Below, piece after piece: positions 43,826-54,909 of a DNA stretch of 64,000 nucleotides (position 1 is the stretch's first letter; every line of letters begins with the position of its first letter). A model generated the notes under the pieces. The model saw only the letters and a program-made list of their open reading frames with translations, made no database searches and had not been told where the DNA came from. Position numbers and translations under genes: made by a program. The DNA comes from Rhizomys pruinosus (lineage: Eukaryota; Chordata; Mammalia; Rodentia; Spalacidae): NCBI GenBank assembly GCA_009823505.1, contig VZQC01005738.1, forward strand, positions 597,295 to 661,294, given 5' to 3'.

Positions 43826-44517
43826 GCAGTATTTTAAATTACCATAACATTTCATCATTATTGAAGAGACACAATTATTTGCAGGTTTATTTGATTTTTG
43901 GAGATCATTTTAACCTGCTGTGTACTACCTGTCTTATGTTTTTATTGTTAATCTGTGGCAGTCTGAGAATCTTAGAATACAAGTTTTTTTAGCTTTTATC
44001 ATCTGATGGTTAGATTTATAGTAAACACAGACAATGTCACTTCCTATTTTTTACCTTCCAATTTTAAAAAATTAGTTCTTAAGGGCTTATTTAAATCGGA
44101 GCGCACTGCAGTTGGTTAACCGGAGGAAGAACAGAAGGCTTTGGTCAGTGGCTCCAACAGATACTTCTGGCTTCATCTCTGTTATTATGAGTCTGGGTTC
44201 CAAGTGTTTGCCACTCAGTTTGCTGTTTGGGAACTTCTTTGCTTTTTGGAGGAGCTGGGATACTCAGCATGGGGCAGTGGGTAGATGGCGCTTGGGAAGA
44301 GTGTAGCCACGGTGAGTGAGTTCGCTCCTTTCCCTTGAGTCATCCACGCGCTCAGTAGAGGGACAGTTCTACCCTGCTGCCAGAGGTTATGGTTGGCATG
44401 TTGGCATATTAATAGGAAAACTCTTCTTTCTCACTCTCGCTCTCTCCCATCTCTTTCTGAACACATTGGGATATTTGTATATCTTCAGTAATTTCATTTC
44501 TAGCCATGAAATACCTT
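43826..44517. other. Unique intronic sequence
   Basis: AT-rich, no exon seen. Confidence 0.5.
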
Positions 44518-44528
44518 TCATAACATTT

Positions 44529-44744
44529 AAAAAATCATTATTTTTATTTTCTGTGTATGAGTGTATGTATTGCCTGCATGTATGTAAGTGCACTGGTGTT
44601 CTGCAGTGCCTGTGGAGGACAGAAGAGGGTGTCTGAATTGGAGTTAAGGGTGGTTGCTAGCTGTCATGTTGGTGCTAGGAATGGAACCTGAGTCCTCTAT
44701 AAGATCAGCCAGTACTATTAACTGCTGAGTCACCTCTCCAGCCC
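44529..44744 (-). mobile_element. B2 SINE, diverged, with TSD
   Basis: 'gtgtatgagtgtatgtattg', 'ggacagaagagggtgtctga', right edge 'gagtcacctctccagccc'. The direct repeat tcataacattt is present at 44518-44528 and 44745-44755. Confidence 0.9.
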
Positions 44745-44898
44745 TCATAACATTTTTCGTGAAAAAAATAAATTTTTTTCTAGAATGTTTAGCAGTAGGA
44801 CATGTTAGATTTAAAAGGGATGTCTTTGGGAGGAAGCCATTAATTTCCTTGGGATTCTTTAGCCCTCCTCCGTGAATAAAAGCAGATTATCACTTTTG

Positions 44899-44899
<1 letters not shown>

Positions 44900-44942
<43 letters not shown>
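44900..44942. repeat. (CTAT)n microsatellite
   Basis: About ten uninterrupted CTAT units. Confidence 0.98.
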
Positions 44943-45754
44943 ATCTTTCATATTTAGGGAGCATGTGAAATTAGTCACTTAGCTTGAAATTACTATTTTT
45001 GTAAGAAGACAAATCCTTTACTTCGAGGGCTGCTGAGCCTGAGCATCTGTAGAGGTCTGCGTTTGGATCTCCTACACAGGTTCCCACTGACTGGGTCAGT
45101 TGTCCAGTCTTACCTGGCAGAAGGACTTGTTAGGACTTTAGCTTTGCTTGCTATAGTGCTCAGTAGTGACAGTGGTTTGCGATTTTGTTATTTTATTGCT
45201 TCTCTCTGTGTCTACAGAGTGGTTAGATGCATTTCATTTATAGTGACTCTTCTAATTTATGTCTGCATTGTTGGTGTTAGTGGAGCAGAGTCACAGAACG
45301 AGGTAGGGCACATGTAGAGCCCTCGTGGGGCATTTCCGAAGAACCAGCATGACTCAGTAAGGCTGCTGTTTTTCTTCCTCCTACCTTCATGAGAGAGCTT
45401 GTCCTTTTCTAAGTAGATCCCTGACCACCCTGCTTCCTCCCCTCCTCAGTCTAGGATCAAAGGAAGTTGTAATAAGGGAGAGTCCCTCCCCACATCCTTT
45501 CTCCCTTTTCGTGGATGCCGGTCTGACTGTTTTTAAGACAGACCAGGTTTTGACATGAGCAGCTAGAACATGGGGCTCCCAGGGACCTGCCTTCATCTTT
45601 GGGTCACTGCCTCAGATGTGCCCCCTCCCTCTGTAGTGGCGGCAGGATCCTGGGGCAGGAGACAGACAGTGCGTGGCAGGAGAAGCATCTGAACTTGGCC
45701 GCCTTTGCTGCTCTTTCATATATGTATGTTTGTTTCTTTCAAATGACACAGAAG
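44943..45754. other. Unique intronic sequence
   Basis: The frames at 45063-45317 and 45387-45596 have no recognised domain. Confidence 0.5.
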
Positions 45755-45890
45755 GCCAACAAGTTGGCTCAGTGGGGTAAGATGCTTGTTGCGCAAGCCT
45801 GGTGACCTGAGTTTGATCCCCGAAACCCACAAAATGGTGGGAGAGAATTCATTCCACTAGGTTGTCCTCCTATCTCCACACTCCCTTTCC

Positions 45891-45892
<2 letters not shown>
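45755..45892 (+). mobile_element. B3-type SINE
   Basis: 'aaggccaacaagttggctca', 'ggtgacctgagtttgatccc', 'ggtgggagagaattcattcc'. Confidence 0.78.
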
Positions 45893-45932
<40 letters not shown>

Positions 45933-45960
45933 TTCTCACATACACACACACACACACACA

Positions 45961-45991
<31 letters not shown>

Positions 45992-46008
45992 CATGCATAC
46001 ATACATAG
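45893..46008. repeat. (CT)n(CA)n(CATA)n compound microsatellite
   Basis: A CT tract, a CA tract and about eleven ATAC units in series. Confidence 0.95.
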
Positions 46009-46821
46009 AACCTGCCAGCAAATAGATTTGCTTTTTCTGCTTTGGAAGTGCCAAACCCTCATGGACCTCTTGTAAATTAGAAACTTAGCTCCAAAAAAGT
46101 AAAAGATGAACACAGAACTTAGAGTCGAGTCAGCAGGCTGTTTACTGGCGGGTTCTTCTGTAGACATAAACACAGTTCAGTGGAAAGCTGATAGGGGTTG
46201 GAGCCCGTCTTGCTCTAGGAGAGTGAATGCACCAGGGTTAGACCTTCATGCTGGGGAAAGAATAACATCCCCTTTTTTCTTTTAAAAGCCAGCCGGTCCA
46301 TGCAGGCTAACTGATTGAAACGAAAGGTCAGTTTCTTCAGAGCCCCACCTCAGTGCAAGCCTCAGGCCATGTTAATAATGGCAATCCCATTATTTTCTTA
46401 CAGTAGGCAGGAAGTGCTGTCTACACCCATTAGATTTGTTTGAGTGGCCCCTGGCTGGAATTGAAGAAAATTTAATTTTCTGACTTACAAGGAGAAAATA
46501 AAAAACAAACAGTGCAGCCTGGAGAGTGACTGTTGGTGTGGAGTGAGAGCAGTGTCATTTCTGAAAAGCTGGAAAAGATGTCCCTTCATTTTCAGGACAT
46601 TGGGGCCTTCCCCACATGGAAAGCATAACAGGTTGACGTGTGAGTTAGGGGGATAGACAGCCTTCGTGATGAGTGCCAGCACTGATCCAGGTATGGCCTT
46701 TATACCATGCTTGTGCATTGCCCTGTTGCTCCACATTGCTCTAGTGGTTGGAAATCTGTTTGAAGGAAGGCTTTGTGGTAGCCTTCTCTCAGATCACTTT
46801 GGAGCTTCAAAAGCAACATTC
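46009..46821. other. Unique intronic sequence
   Basis: No supported feature. Confidence 0.5.
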
Positions 46822-47045
46822 AGGGACTGAAGATGTGGCTCCGTCCGTAGAGCGCTGCCTAGCATACAGCTCAGTAGAGCACTGCCTAGCATACAGGATG
46901 CCCTGGGCTGGGTCCTCGGCACCACATAAGCCTAGCGTGGTGGGACAGTCCCAGCACTCAGGAGGGAGAGACAGAGGATGAAGAGTTCAAGGCTATCTTC
47001 TGGCTACATATTGAGTTTGAGACCAGCCTGGGCTACGTGGGACTG

Positions 47046-47046
<1 letters not shown>
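46822..47046 (+). mobile_element. B4-type SINE with duplicated ID segment
   Basis: The head contains two near-identical 23-nt copies (46847-46869 and 46874-46896, one mismatch, containing tgcctagcatacag). Then come gggctgggtcctcggcacca and the B1-like half 'tcccagcactcaggagggag'. Confidence 0.8.

Positions 47047-47096
<50 letters not shown>
47047..47096. repeat. (CA)n microsatellite
   Basis: About 24 CA units at the B4 tail. Confidence 0.98.
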
Positions 47097-47097
<1 letters not shown>

Positions 47098-48003
47098 TTA
47101 TATTAGAGAGAATCTGTATATTCATTAGGGCAGACATTTATTTTATGCTTTCTATAACAAGAAAAAAATATCATTAAAGAGAAAACAAACATGTGACCCT
47201 GTGCCCTCCCATCACAGCTGCGGGACTCCGAGTGCTAGTCTTCTGACTAACTTGGATTCCAGCACTAATTTTATATGCTGTGTTTAAGAGGTAGATCATA
47301 ATTTTTTGTCGTTGTTGTAGATTGATACCATTCTTATATCTTGTATCTTTACTTTTCTTATAAGCCAAGAGATCTTTATTGCTATTTTGCTAGGTTCTTT
47401 GATTTACTGTTAACAGCTCCTTAGCTGGTATATAATTCATTTGAAGACACTCGGCATCTATCAGATGTTCCTGTGAAATACATCCTGAGAGGAAGAGCTC
47501 AGGTCACAGGGACTTACTTACTTAAGCTCTAAGAGTAACTCATGCTAGAAGCAGCAGATGTTTGAGTCTGGGTGTCAACAGAGGTGGAATAAATCTTCCA
47601 TCTTAATGGCCCTGTAGCGCATTGTCTCTCACGGAAGAAAATCTCGCATTTTAGCCCTGTAACTTAGGCCAGATATTCATGTTGTCATGACTGTACGTAC
47701 ACATAGAACTTTCTTTTCCTTCCCGAAATGTTATATTGGGAAGTCAAGAACCTTCTAGTAGATTCACAGAAAGACCACAATGAACTGAGGTGGTTTCATG
47801 AGCATTTTCCTTTCTCTTTGTCTTAATTCATAATGTGTTCCTCAGAAGGCTGCTCACATTTGACACCTTGCTTTCAGTTGTCATAGGCGCCAATGTTTTC
47901 CACTTGTATTGTCCTCATTTCTTAGGACAAGTGCTTACAAGAAGTCAAATGGAGGTCTTGATTAGCATCACAACTTCCATGTGTACTGTTTTTGTAAAGT
48001 ATC
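47097..48003. other. Unique intronic sequence
   Basis: About 900 bp of AT-rich sequence. No repeat or exon recognised. Confidence 0.5.
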
Positions 48004-48224
48004 CTGTTTTAAAGATTTATTTTTTAATTATGTGTGTATGTGTGTCTGTGGGTGGTAAGAACAAGTGAGTATAGTGCCTGTGGGGGCCAGAAGAGGGCGT
48101 TGGATACCTTGGAGCTGAAGTTCCAGGTGGTTGTGAGCCACCAGATGTTTGTGTTGGGAACCAAACCTGGGTCCTCTTCAAGAGCAGTAAGTATTCTTAA
48201 CTTCTGAGTCATCTTTCCAGCCTC
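48004..48224 (-). mobile_element. B3-type SINE with CTCF-like motif and TSD
   Basis: 'ggggccagaagagggcgttg' at about 48084-48103, right edge 'gagtcatctttccagcc'. The direct repeat tgtaaagtatc lies at 47993-48003 and about 48225-48235. Confidence 0.9.
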
Positions 48225-48469
48225 TGTAAAGTATCATTTGGTGATAGCACCTGACATGATGTATATTGTGGGGAAATGCTCTTTAACCTTTTCCAAATTA
48301 GATTTATTTTATAAAAAGATGGGGCTTTCTTTGTGGCTGTTTCTATAGTTCGGCCCCCTGTATGGTTTTGGGGTATCTCTGAGATCAGCTCTTGGGACTC
48401 CTGACACTAATTATGTGGTCCATGACATGGGGACTTTGAGGCTTATATATGGTAAGGAAGTTAAAAGGC

Positions 48470-48720
48470 GGGGCTGGAGAGATGGCCTAGAGGTTAAGAG
48501 CGCCGACTGCTCTTACAGAGGACCCGGGTTCGATCCCCAGCACCCACATGGCGGCCGAGAGCCGTCTGAGGCTCCAATTCCAGGAGAACCCCGGCTCCAG
48601 GGGAATCCGAGACCCTCTTCTGACCTCCGCGGCGTTGCACGACACGGGTGCACAGACTTGCATGCAGGCAGTACATTCATACACATACAGAAATAAAATT
48701 AATAAAAAAAAAATAAAAAA
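48470..48720 (+). mobile_element. B2 SINE, duplication-bearing subtype, exact TSD
   Basis: Young-looking copy with intact A and B boxes (cggttaagag is varied to aggttaagag; gggttcgatcccc) and the doubled segment. The 16-bp direct repeat aaggaagttaaaaggc is exact (48454-48469 and 48721-48736). Confidence 0.97.
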
Positions 48721-48736
48721 AAGGAAGTTAAAAGGC

Positions 48737-49507
48737 TTTGAACATTTTCTCTTGGTATTTGAAAAGTATTTTGGAATAAAGGTTTTAATCTGAAAATTAT
48801 TATTTGGGCTGAGAATTTAGGCTTAAAAATGGTTGTGCAGACTATTAACTAACTAGCTGAACTGGGTAGACTGGTCTGTTTATTTGAAATGTATCTAGTG
48901 CATCTAAGTTTGGCAAGAAATTAGGGTACAGATAGAGGTTGAGTGTGGTTATTTTTCTTCATCAATAATGCAATTTATTTTGCCATAGAAAAGTAATCAT
49001 TGAAAACATTTTACCTGATTACCTGTATAAACTTGCTTAACCTTTAGCACAATGAAAGGTATTTTTTTTTTCCAGGATGCTTACCCGGATGATTGCGTGT
49101 AAGGATGTGTTATCTGTGTGTAAGGATGTGTTATCTGTCGTCTAGCCAATTAAAGCATTTAGACAAATATTCCTGTCCTTTTGAAGTATTTGACTAGTAA
49201 GAACCTTCATTTAGAAATGTCTCAAACCAGTTAGTCATTCTATGACCTTTAGTTTTAGGGAATTTATATTTTGATTTAACAAGAAAGAATTAGCCAGGAA
49301 GTCATTTCTTGTAGGAGTTGAGAGGTCCTTGGCACTGATTGACCAGTGCTTACTGAACACCTGTTTTCTGTAAAATTATTACCATCGTGAAGGGAAGTAC
49401 CCTTCCTGGCTGGTGAGGCCAGGTAGTGGTCTTCTAATGTTTATGACTCAGTCTTGTTGCAGATTCCCCAAAAGGTACAAATAATGACAGATGGGGACTT
49501 TAAAAAA
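48737..49507. other. Unique intronic sequence with a 21-nt tandem duplication
   Basis: Two exact 21-nt copies lie at 49097-49117 and 49118-49138 (core taaggatgtgttatctg). Otherwise AT-rich and featureless. Confidence 0.6.
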
Positions 49508-49524
49508 CCATTTATTTTTATTTT

Positions 49525-49740
49525 TTTATAGTGTGTGTGTGTGTGTGTGTGTATGTGTGTGCGCACATGCGTGTACATGAAGCAGGTGCTCATGGAGGTC
49601 CGAAAAGGGCATCAGATCACCTAGTGCTTGAGTGACAGATGGCTGTGTGCCACCCAAATTCAGTTCTTCTGCAAGAGCAGTATATGCCTTTAACCACTGA
49701 GATCACTGAGATGTCTCTCTAGCCCCTGGCGGGGGGGGGG
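49525..49740 (-). mobile_element. B3-type SINE with (GT)n and G-run ends
   Basis: GT tract (about 49531-49551), 'catggaggtccgaaaagggc', 'cttctgcaagagcagtatat' and a run of about ten G at 49730-49740. Confidence 0.75.
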
Positions 49741-50164
49741 TATTTTAATTTTAAACTACAGATTCATCTTTCAGTTGTCAGGCCCATTGCTTGGGTGTGT
49801 GTTTGTACTGGTGTGTTGTCAGTGGCGCTCGTGCTCAGAACAACTGAAGCCTTTTATGAGTTGGTCTTATACCAGCTACTGTCGTATGTGGATGCTGGAT
49901 GCTTCTAAACTCAAGATGCTTTCTTCCTGACCCCTGGGCTCATAAGGCCAATTATTTGTGGTGAGAACACCTTCATGTATGGCCAATCCATGCTTCTCAT
50001 TTGCCCTTTGGAAGAAGAAGAAGAAGACAGGAACAGATGAATTACCTGAACTAGTACTTGAAGTCTAGGGTGTCTTCAGTTCAGTCTGGAGCAGTTCTTG
50101 ACTGACTGTAAGGAAGGGGCGAGGGATCAGACAGACTTCTGATTCCTTTTCCTGTTAGTTTCCT
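49741..50164. other. Unique intronic sequence
   Basis: A short (GAA)n patch at about 50012-50026. No exon seen. Confidence 0.5.
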
Positions 50165-50275
50165 TTTAAGTATGAGCTCATTGAAGGCAGGTACCATGTG
50201 TTTCTTGTTCTCTTATATATGGTGTCTGGTAAACAGTGAGTGCTCAATTAGTGTTTTTTGAATGAGTCACTTAAT
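50165..50275 (+). repeat. L2-like 3' end remnant
   Basis: 'gagctcattgaaggcaggta', 'ggtgtctggtaaacagtgag', 'tgctcaattagtgttttttg' follow the conserved order of L2 3' ends. Confidence 0.7.
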
Positions 50276-50654
50276 GATGGAGTAAGACATCTGTTATTTT
50301 GACAGCGATGGCATGTGTTTGAACCGGGAGAACACTAATGTTAGATTTTAATTTGAAAGCTATATTTTAATTCTGTTTCTTGGGACTGTACGAAATTTTC
50401 AACTGAAAGATCCCTGAATCTATGTGCAGATAAGAGAAAACAGTTGAGATAACAGAAGCCTGCTCCTGTTGCTTACTCAACAGGCTTGATTGGCAGGAGG
50501 GAGGTGAGGCCTTGGGAGCCAAGGTCGCCTTCCTCCTCATCTAAGTTCTTCCTTCTTCTTTGATGCTCTCCTTGTAGGGTTAGGCATACCCTATGGATGC
50601 TCGATGCATCTGAACTCAGGAGGTTATGTTATATCAGGTCTGGTTTTGTTGTTT
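50276..50654. other. Unique intronic sequence
   Basis: No feature seen. Confidence 0.5.
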
Positions 50655-50902
50655 TTGAAACTGGATCTTAATGTAGCCCAGGCTGTTCTTGAACTCACTT
50701 TGTAGCAGAGAATGGCCTTGAATTTGGATCCTCCTGCCTTCACTTGCCAAGTGCTGGGAGTATAGGTGCGTTCTGCCAAGCCCAGTTTCGGGGCACTGGA
50801 ACGTAACCTAGAGCATCATGCTAGGGGAGCACTCTACCCAGTGTCATGCCTGTCAGGGGAGCACTCTCCCCTGGGCATCATGTATGCTCTACCCAGCCCC
50901 TT
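50655..50902 (-). mobile_element. B4-type SINE
   Basis: 'gaaactggatcttaatgtag', 'gccaagtgctgggagtatag', and reverse ID-like pieces with 'ggggagcactctaccca', repeated in varied form. Confidence 0.65.
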
Positions 50903-51024
50903 AGTTGTATCAGTTTCATTCCTTTCTTTTAGTTTGAAAGCTGTATTCTAGTTCTGTTTCTTGGAGCTGTGTGAAATTCCAAAATAGCCTGGTTTGTATA
51001 TTACTTTAGCATTTTAGTTTATTA

Positions 51025-51188
51025 TTACTGTGTTAATGTGGGTACGTGTGTGCCACGGTGCTCATGTGGAAGTCTGAAGACAGCGCTCGGGAGTTGATTC
51101 TCCTTCCACAGTGTGGCTGTGGTGCTGGAACTCAGGGTGCCAGGCTTGTATGGCAGGTGCTTTTCCCACTAAGTCATCTTGGCAGCCC
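51025..51188 (-). mobile_element. B3-type SINE
   Basis: 'catgtggaagtctgaagaca' and right edge 'taagtcatcttggcagcccc'. Confidence 0.8.
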
Positions 51189-51204
51189 CGTGTATTGGTT
51201 TCTT

Positions 51205-51329
51205 TTTTTTTAATTTCATTTATTTATTTTTTATGTATATGAATGTACCGTGTGCATGCAGGTCTGTGCACCCATGTCGTGCAATGCCGCAGAGGTCAGA
51301 AGAGGGTGTCGGATTCCCCTGGGACCGGA
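51205..51329 (-). mobile_element. B2 SINE lacking its tRNA-like head
   Basis: The 3' half only (T-rich tail, 'gtgtgcatgcaggtctgtgc', 'gaggtcagaagagggtgtcg'), stopping abruptly at 'gggaccggag'. A 5'-truncated insertion or a deletion. Confidence 0.88.
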
Positions 51330-51551
51330 GAATTTAGATACTGTTTTAGAGCTATCTTGAAGCTGTGTCTTTTGCTTTTGTGATTTCCAATCTATATGGG
51401 AAGACAACACAAAGAAGTCATGACTACTCAGCCAATACTGGTGGTCTGTATTTTCCTGTCTCTTTTGTTTCTTTTCTTTTTTTAGCACTCCTTTTATATT
51501 TTATTGAAATTGACAATAATATGGTTTTCTAGGAAGAACATTGCCTTTCAC
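51330..51551. other. Unique intronic sequence
   Basis: T-rich end near 51470. No exon. Confidence 0.5.
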
Positions 51552-51665
51552 CAGCCTTGGGAGGCAGAGGCAGCAGATCTTTGTGAGTTCAAGGCCCAAC
51601 CTGGTCTACAGAGTGAGTTCCAGGACAGCTGGGGCTACAGGGAGACCCTTGCTCGAAAAGGCAAA

Positions 51666-51682
<17 letters not shown>
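51552..51682 (+). mobile_element. 5'-truncated B1 SINE
   Basis: Begins 'cagccttgggaggcagaggc' and ends 'ggggctacagggagacccttgc'-like before a long A run. It has several single-base insertions or losses relative to its relatives. Confidence 0.88.
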
Positions 51683-51696
<14 letters not shown>

Positions 51697-51721
51697 TATA
51701 TATATTATATATATATATTAT
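51683..51721. repeat. (AT)n tract
   Basis: An AT dinucleotide tract with TA slips, between two B1s. Confidence 0.93.
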
Positions 51722-51729
51722 TAAAAGCC

Positions 51730-51880
51730 AGGCCTGGTGCGCATGCTTAATCCTAGCACTTGGAGGCAGAGGCAGGTGGATCTTTGTGAGTTCAAGGCCA
51801 GCCTGGTCTACAGAGTGGAGTTCCAGGACAAGCTGGGGCTGACAGGAGACCCTGTCTCGCAAAGACCAAAAAAAAAAAAT
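51730..51880 (+). mobile_element. B1 SINE
   Basis: gccaggcctggtgcgcatgc to gagaccctgtctcgcaaaga plus an A tail. It carries extra bases (gagtggagttcc; ggacaagctgggg). Confidence 0.9.
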
Positions 51881-51889
51881 TTTTTTAAT

Positions 51890-52640
51890 TGAAGTTTTGG
51901 CATTTCCTGCATCATTTCTCAGTCCAATTTAGACACATTCCCCTTTCCATACCCTCAACCCCACCCCAGTTCATGCCTTCTGCCATACATGTCTTGTATC
52001 TTTTTCTGACTCTTTTTCAAGTTTTTCTATTGTCTTTTTAAAACGAAGTGCAGCAAGACACAAGCCAGGCTGATTTCTTCCATTAATTAACCTCACAGAC
52101 TGTACCCACTCCCTTAATAGCTTTGTTCAGTGCACAGGAAATGGTTATATTGGTACAAGTTACACAATCTTAACGAAGTCAGGACAGGGAACCAGAGGGA
52201 TCCTTCTGATCCTCCTTCAGTGTTGGGCATTCAGTTCCCAGTTCCACAGATGAACACAGAAAGCGTGATCCAGGTTGGAGATGGGGAGACGTCCTAGACA
52301 GAGCTGTTTAAGAATGTGGCTTCCTCAGCATGGTTGCCTATGTAGGCATACCAGGAAGAGCTGTGTGTGACTGCCTTCTAACACATCTTCCCTTCCCTTC
52401 TTAGTGGTTTCCTAGGTTTGCAGTGAAGATGGACCAGCACTGGTCCCTGCCAGGCTGGCCTTGAAGCTGTCAGTCCCCAGTCCGTCTCTCTTCAGGGACT
52501 TGAAGCAAGCGGAGCCTTTTCTGGGACTGGAAGATTGCTTCCTTTCTTTCCTCCCAAGCCTGTACTGCATCCAAGACCCCAGTCGTCAGCTACTTTTCTC
52601 CTTGAAAGTGATGTTTTCTTTCTGTCCCTGATGAGTCTAA
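51890..52640 (-). mobile_element. LINE-1 3'-end-like fragment
   Basis: 51890-52040 is closely related to 18405-18545 ('atcatttctcagtccaattt', 'attcccctttccataccctc', 'ctgccatacatgtcttgtat'). The right boundary is unclear; 52040-52640 may be more of the same 3' UTR or unique DNA. Confidence 0.45.
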
Positions 52641-52689
52641 GCATAACTTGCAATTTTATAATTTAAGTAGAGTTGATTTTATAGGCAAT

Positions 52690-52906
52690 AATTATTTTTA
52701 TTTTATTTCATTTTTTATGTGTATGAGTGTATTGCCTGCATGTAAGTGCACCCATGTCATGCAGTGGCTGCTGAGGTCAGAAGAGGGTGTTGGATCCCCT
52801 AGAACTGGAATTATGGATGGTTATTAGCCACCATGTGGGTGCTGGGAACTGAATCCAGGTCCTGCAAGAGCAGGCAGTGCTCTTAACCACTGAGCCATCT
52901 CTCCAG
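52690..52906 (-). mobile_element. B2 SINE, single-segment type
   Basis: T-rich tail, 'gtattgcctgcatgtaagtg', 'ggtcagaagagggtgttgga', right edge 'gagccatctctccagc'. Confidence 0.92.
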
Positions 52907-52954
52907 CTGTGTACATAATTTTAATGTGTTTTTTACAACTTCTAAGTCTTCGTT

Positions 52955-53085
52955 TGTGATAATGTCTCATTTAGCTCAGGATAGCCTCAGCTCAGCTTTG
53001 TAGCTCAGGGTGGCCTTGAACTCCTGGTCTTCCAGCCTTCACCTCAAATGGTGAGATTGTCGGGGTGAACTATAGTACTCCACTT
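52955..53085 (-). mobile_element. Old B1/B4-like SINE
   Basis: 'aatgtctcatttagctcagg', 'gggtggccttgaactcctgg'. Strongly decayed. Confidence 0.6.
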
Positions 53086-53114
53086 TTTGATGTGTACTTT
53101 TGATGGAAGTCTTG

Positions 53115-53118
<4 letters not shown>

Positions 53119-53151
<33 letters not shown>
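53119..53151. repeat. (GT)n microsatellite
   Basis: About 16 GT units. Confidence 0.97.
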
Positions 53152-53152
<1 letters not shown>

Positions 53153-53264
53153 TTTTCCCATTTTTTCCGAGTTGTCTTGTTCCTTAAAGTAATGGAACAT
53201 TTGTGGTATTTCCCATTTTTGTTATCACCTCATGAAGCCTCTGCCCTTGCTTCTCAAAAAATAT

Positions 53265-53467
53265 TATTTGTGTGCATGTGTCCATGTGTGCTTGCTTGTG
53301 TGCGTGCCTATGCGTGCCTGTGTGTGTGTGTGTGTGTTGCCACAGTGTGCTTATGGAGGTGAGTGCACAACTTCCAGGAGTCTGTCCTGTCATTGTGGGT
53401 TCCCAGGATTGAACTTGGGTTTTAGGCTTGTGTGACAAAAGCCTTCACTGCCGAGCCGTCTTGGAGG
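53265..53467 (-). mobile_element. B3-type SINE with TG-rich left part
   Basis: A TG/TGCG-rich stretch to about 53338, 'gcttatggaggtgagtgcac', right edge 'gccgagccgtcttggaggcc'. Confidence 0.72.
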
Positions 53468-53889
53468 CCTGCCTTTGCTTACGCCATTTTGCCCAGCTGC
53501 TTCTTATTATGGGTGTCCTCGCTGCAGTGCATCTGCTCCGGCCATTTCCTTTGGCGAGATCTGCCTTAGAATTTCTATGGGGACACCTGACACCAAAGTT
53601 CTGGACAGTGCGAGTCTGTCAGCATTCCTCCTCCTTTTGTGACCCTGCCTTGAAGTGTCTGCCTTTTCTTCTACAACTCTGAATTCTGCGTGACCTCAAA
53701 ATAAGTTACTGCTCCCTTCCCTTTTCCCAGGATAGGTCATGAGGGCTGTGGCCGGAATTGGTATAGGCCATCCAGTGGGCAAAAAGGACAGTTTTCAGGA
53801 AGCCTGTGGCTGGTGCTAGGTGATGGGGACTTCTCTTAGTATACTGTGGGGGAAGAGTATAACATTTATTGTTTAAATGTATTTTAATT
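53468..53889. other. Unique intronic sequence
   Basis: The open frame 53428-53682 starts inside the preceding SINE. No domain. Confidence 0.5.
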
Positions 53890-54185
53890 TTTGATATGTG
53901 TGTGATGTTTTGTGTATGTGTGATGCATGTAACTTGTTAGTGTAGGTGTATGTGTCTATGTGTGTATGTGTATGCATGCATGTGCATGCGTGTGTGCATA
54001 TGGAAGCCAGAGGTAGACATTGGGTGTCTTCCTCTGAAGACATTGAACCTGATGCTCACGTCGCTGGCTGTGCTGATGTGCTGGAGTGATCTGCTTGTCT
54101 GTACACACACAAACCCTGGGACACCCCCCCACCCCATGTGCCCAGTGTTGCAGTGTTGGAATTAAAGGTACGCATCACCATGCTG
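53890..54185 (-). mobile_element. B4-type SINE with TG-rich left part
   Basis: TG/TATG-rich tract, 'gaagccagaggtagacattg', 'ttggaattaaaggtacgcat'. The tRNA-like head is missing at the right end. Confidence 0.68.
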
Positions 54186-54199
54186 GCTTTAATTTAATT

Positions 54200-54388
54200 T
54201 TGTGTGTATGTGTGTTCTGTTTGCTGTATGTAAGTGTACTATGTGCATACAGTATACAAGGAGGTCAGAAGAGAGTTCCTCTGGAATGGAGTTACAGTGG
54301 TTATTCACCCTGTCGGTGCTGGAGACCAAACCTGCCCCTGTGCAAGAGGATCCAGTGCCTTTAACCACAGAGCCATCTCCCCAGTTCT
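54200..54388 (-). mobile_element. B2/B3-type SINE
   Basis: 'aaggaggtcagaagagagtt', 'ttcaccctgtcggtgctgga', right edge 'cagagccatctccccag'. Confidence 0.75.
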
Positions 54389-54858
54389 GATGTTCAAATT
54401 CGTGGCCTTTCAGTGGCTCTTCTGTCAGTGGCATAGTATGTGTAATGGGTTGAATCTTGCAGATTGTGTTTGTGGCTGAGATCAGGAGGGCTGTGATGCA
54501 TTCACTCTGCTGTTGTACCTGACACACAGTGGCTGTCTGTTTGGTATGTTGATGAAGAAAGGAATGTTGGCTGATTGTAGTGTTTATAAAGAGGTTTCCC
54601 ACCAACTTACAGATCACTGTTGACCCTTGTCGCCTGGTGTATCATGCTGAACACACACCTGACTGCCCTGCAGGGAACAGGCGTTTACATTTTCTGATCA
54701 TCTCCCATGTTCTGTTTTCTTAGCAGTCATGGCTCTATGCAGACTTCAGTCTGGGCAGAGGTGACCCTTTTCAGTGAGACTCCTAGAATGCCCTGTTTCC
54801 TGTCTGTGATAGTGTAATAAGACTACACACATTCTCACACAGTCTCACACAGTCACAG

Positions 54859-54859
<1 letters not shown>
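54389..54859. other. Unique intronic sequence
   Basis: No supported feature. Confidence 0.5.

Positions 54860-54906
<47 letters not shown>
54860..54906. repeat. (CA)n microsatellite
   Basis: About 23 CA units. Confidence 0.98.
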
Positions 54907-54909
<3 letters not shown>

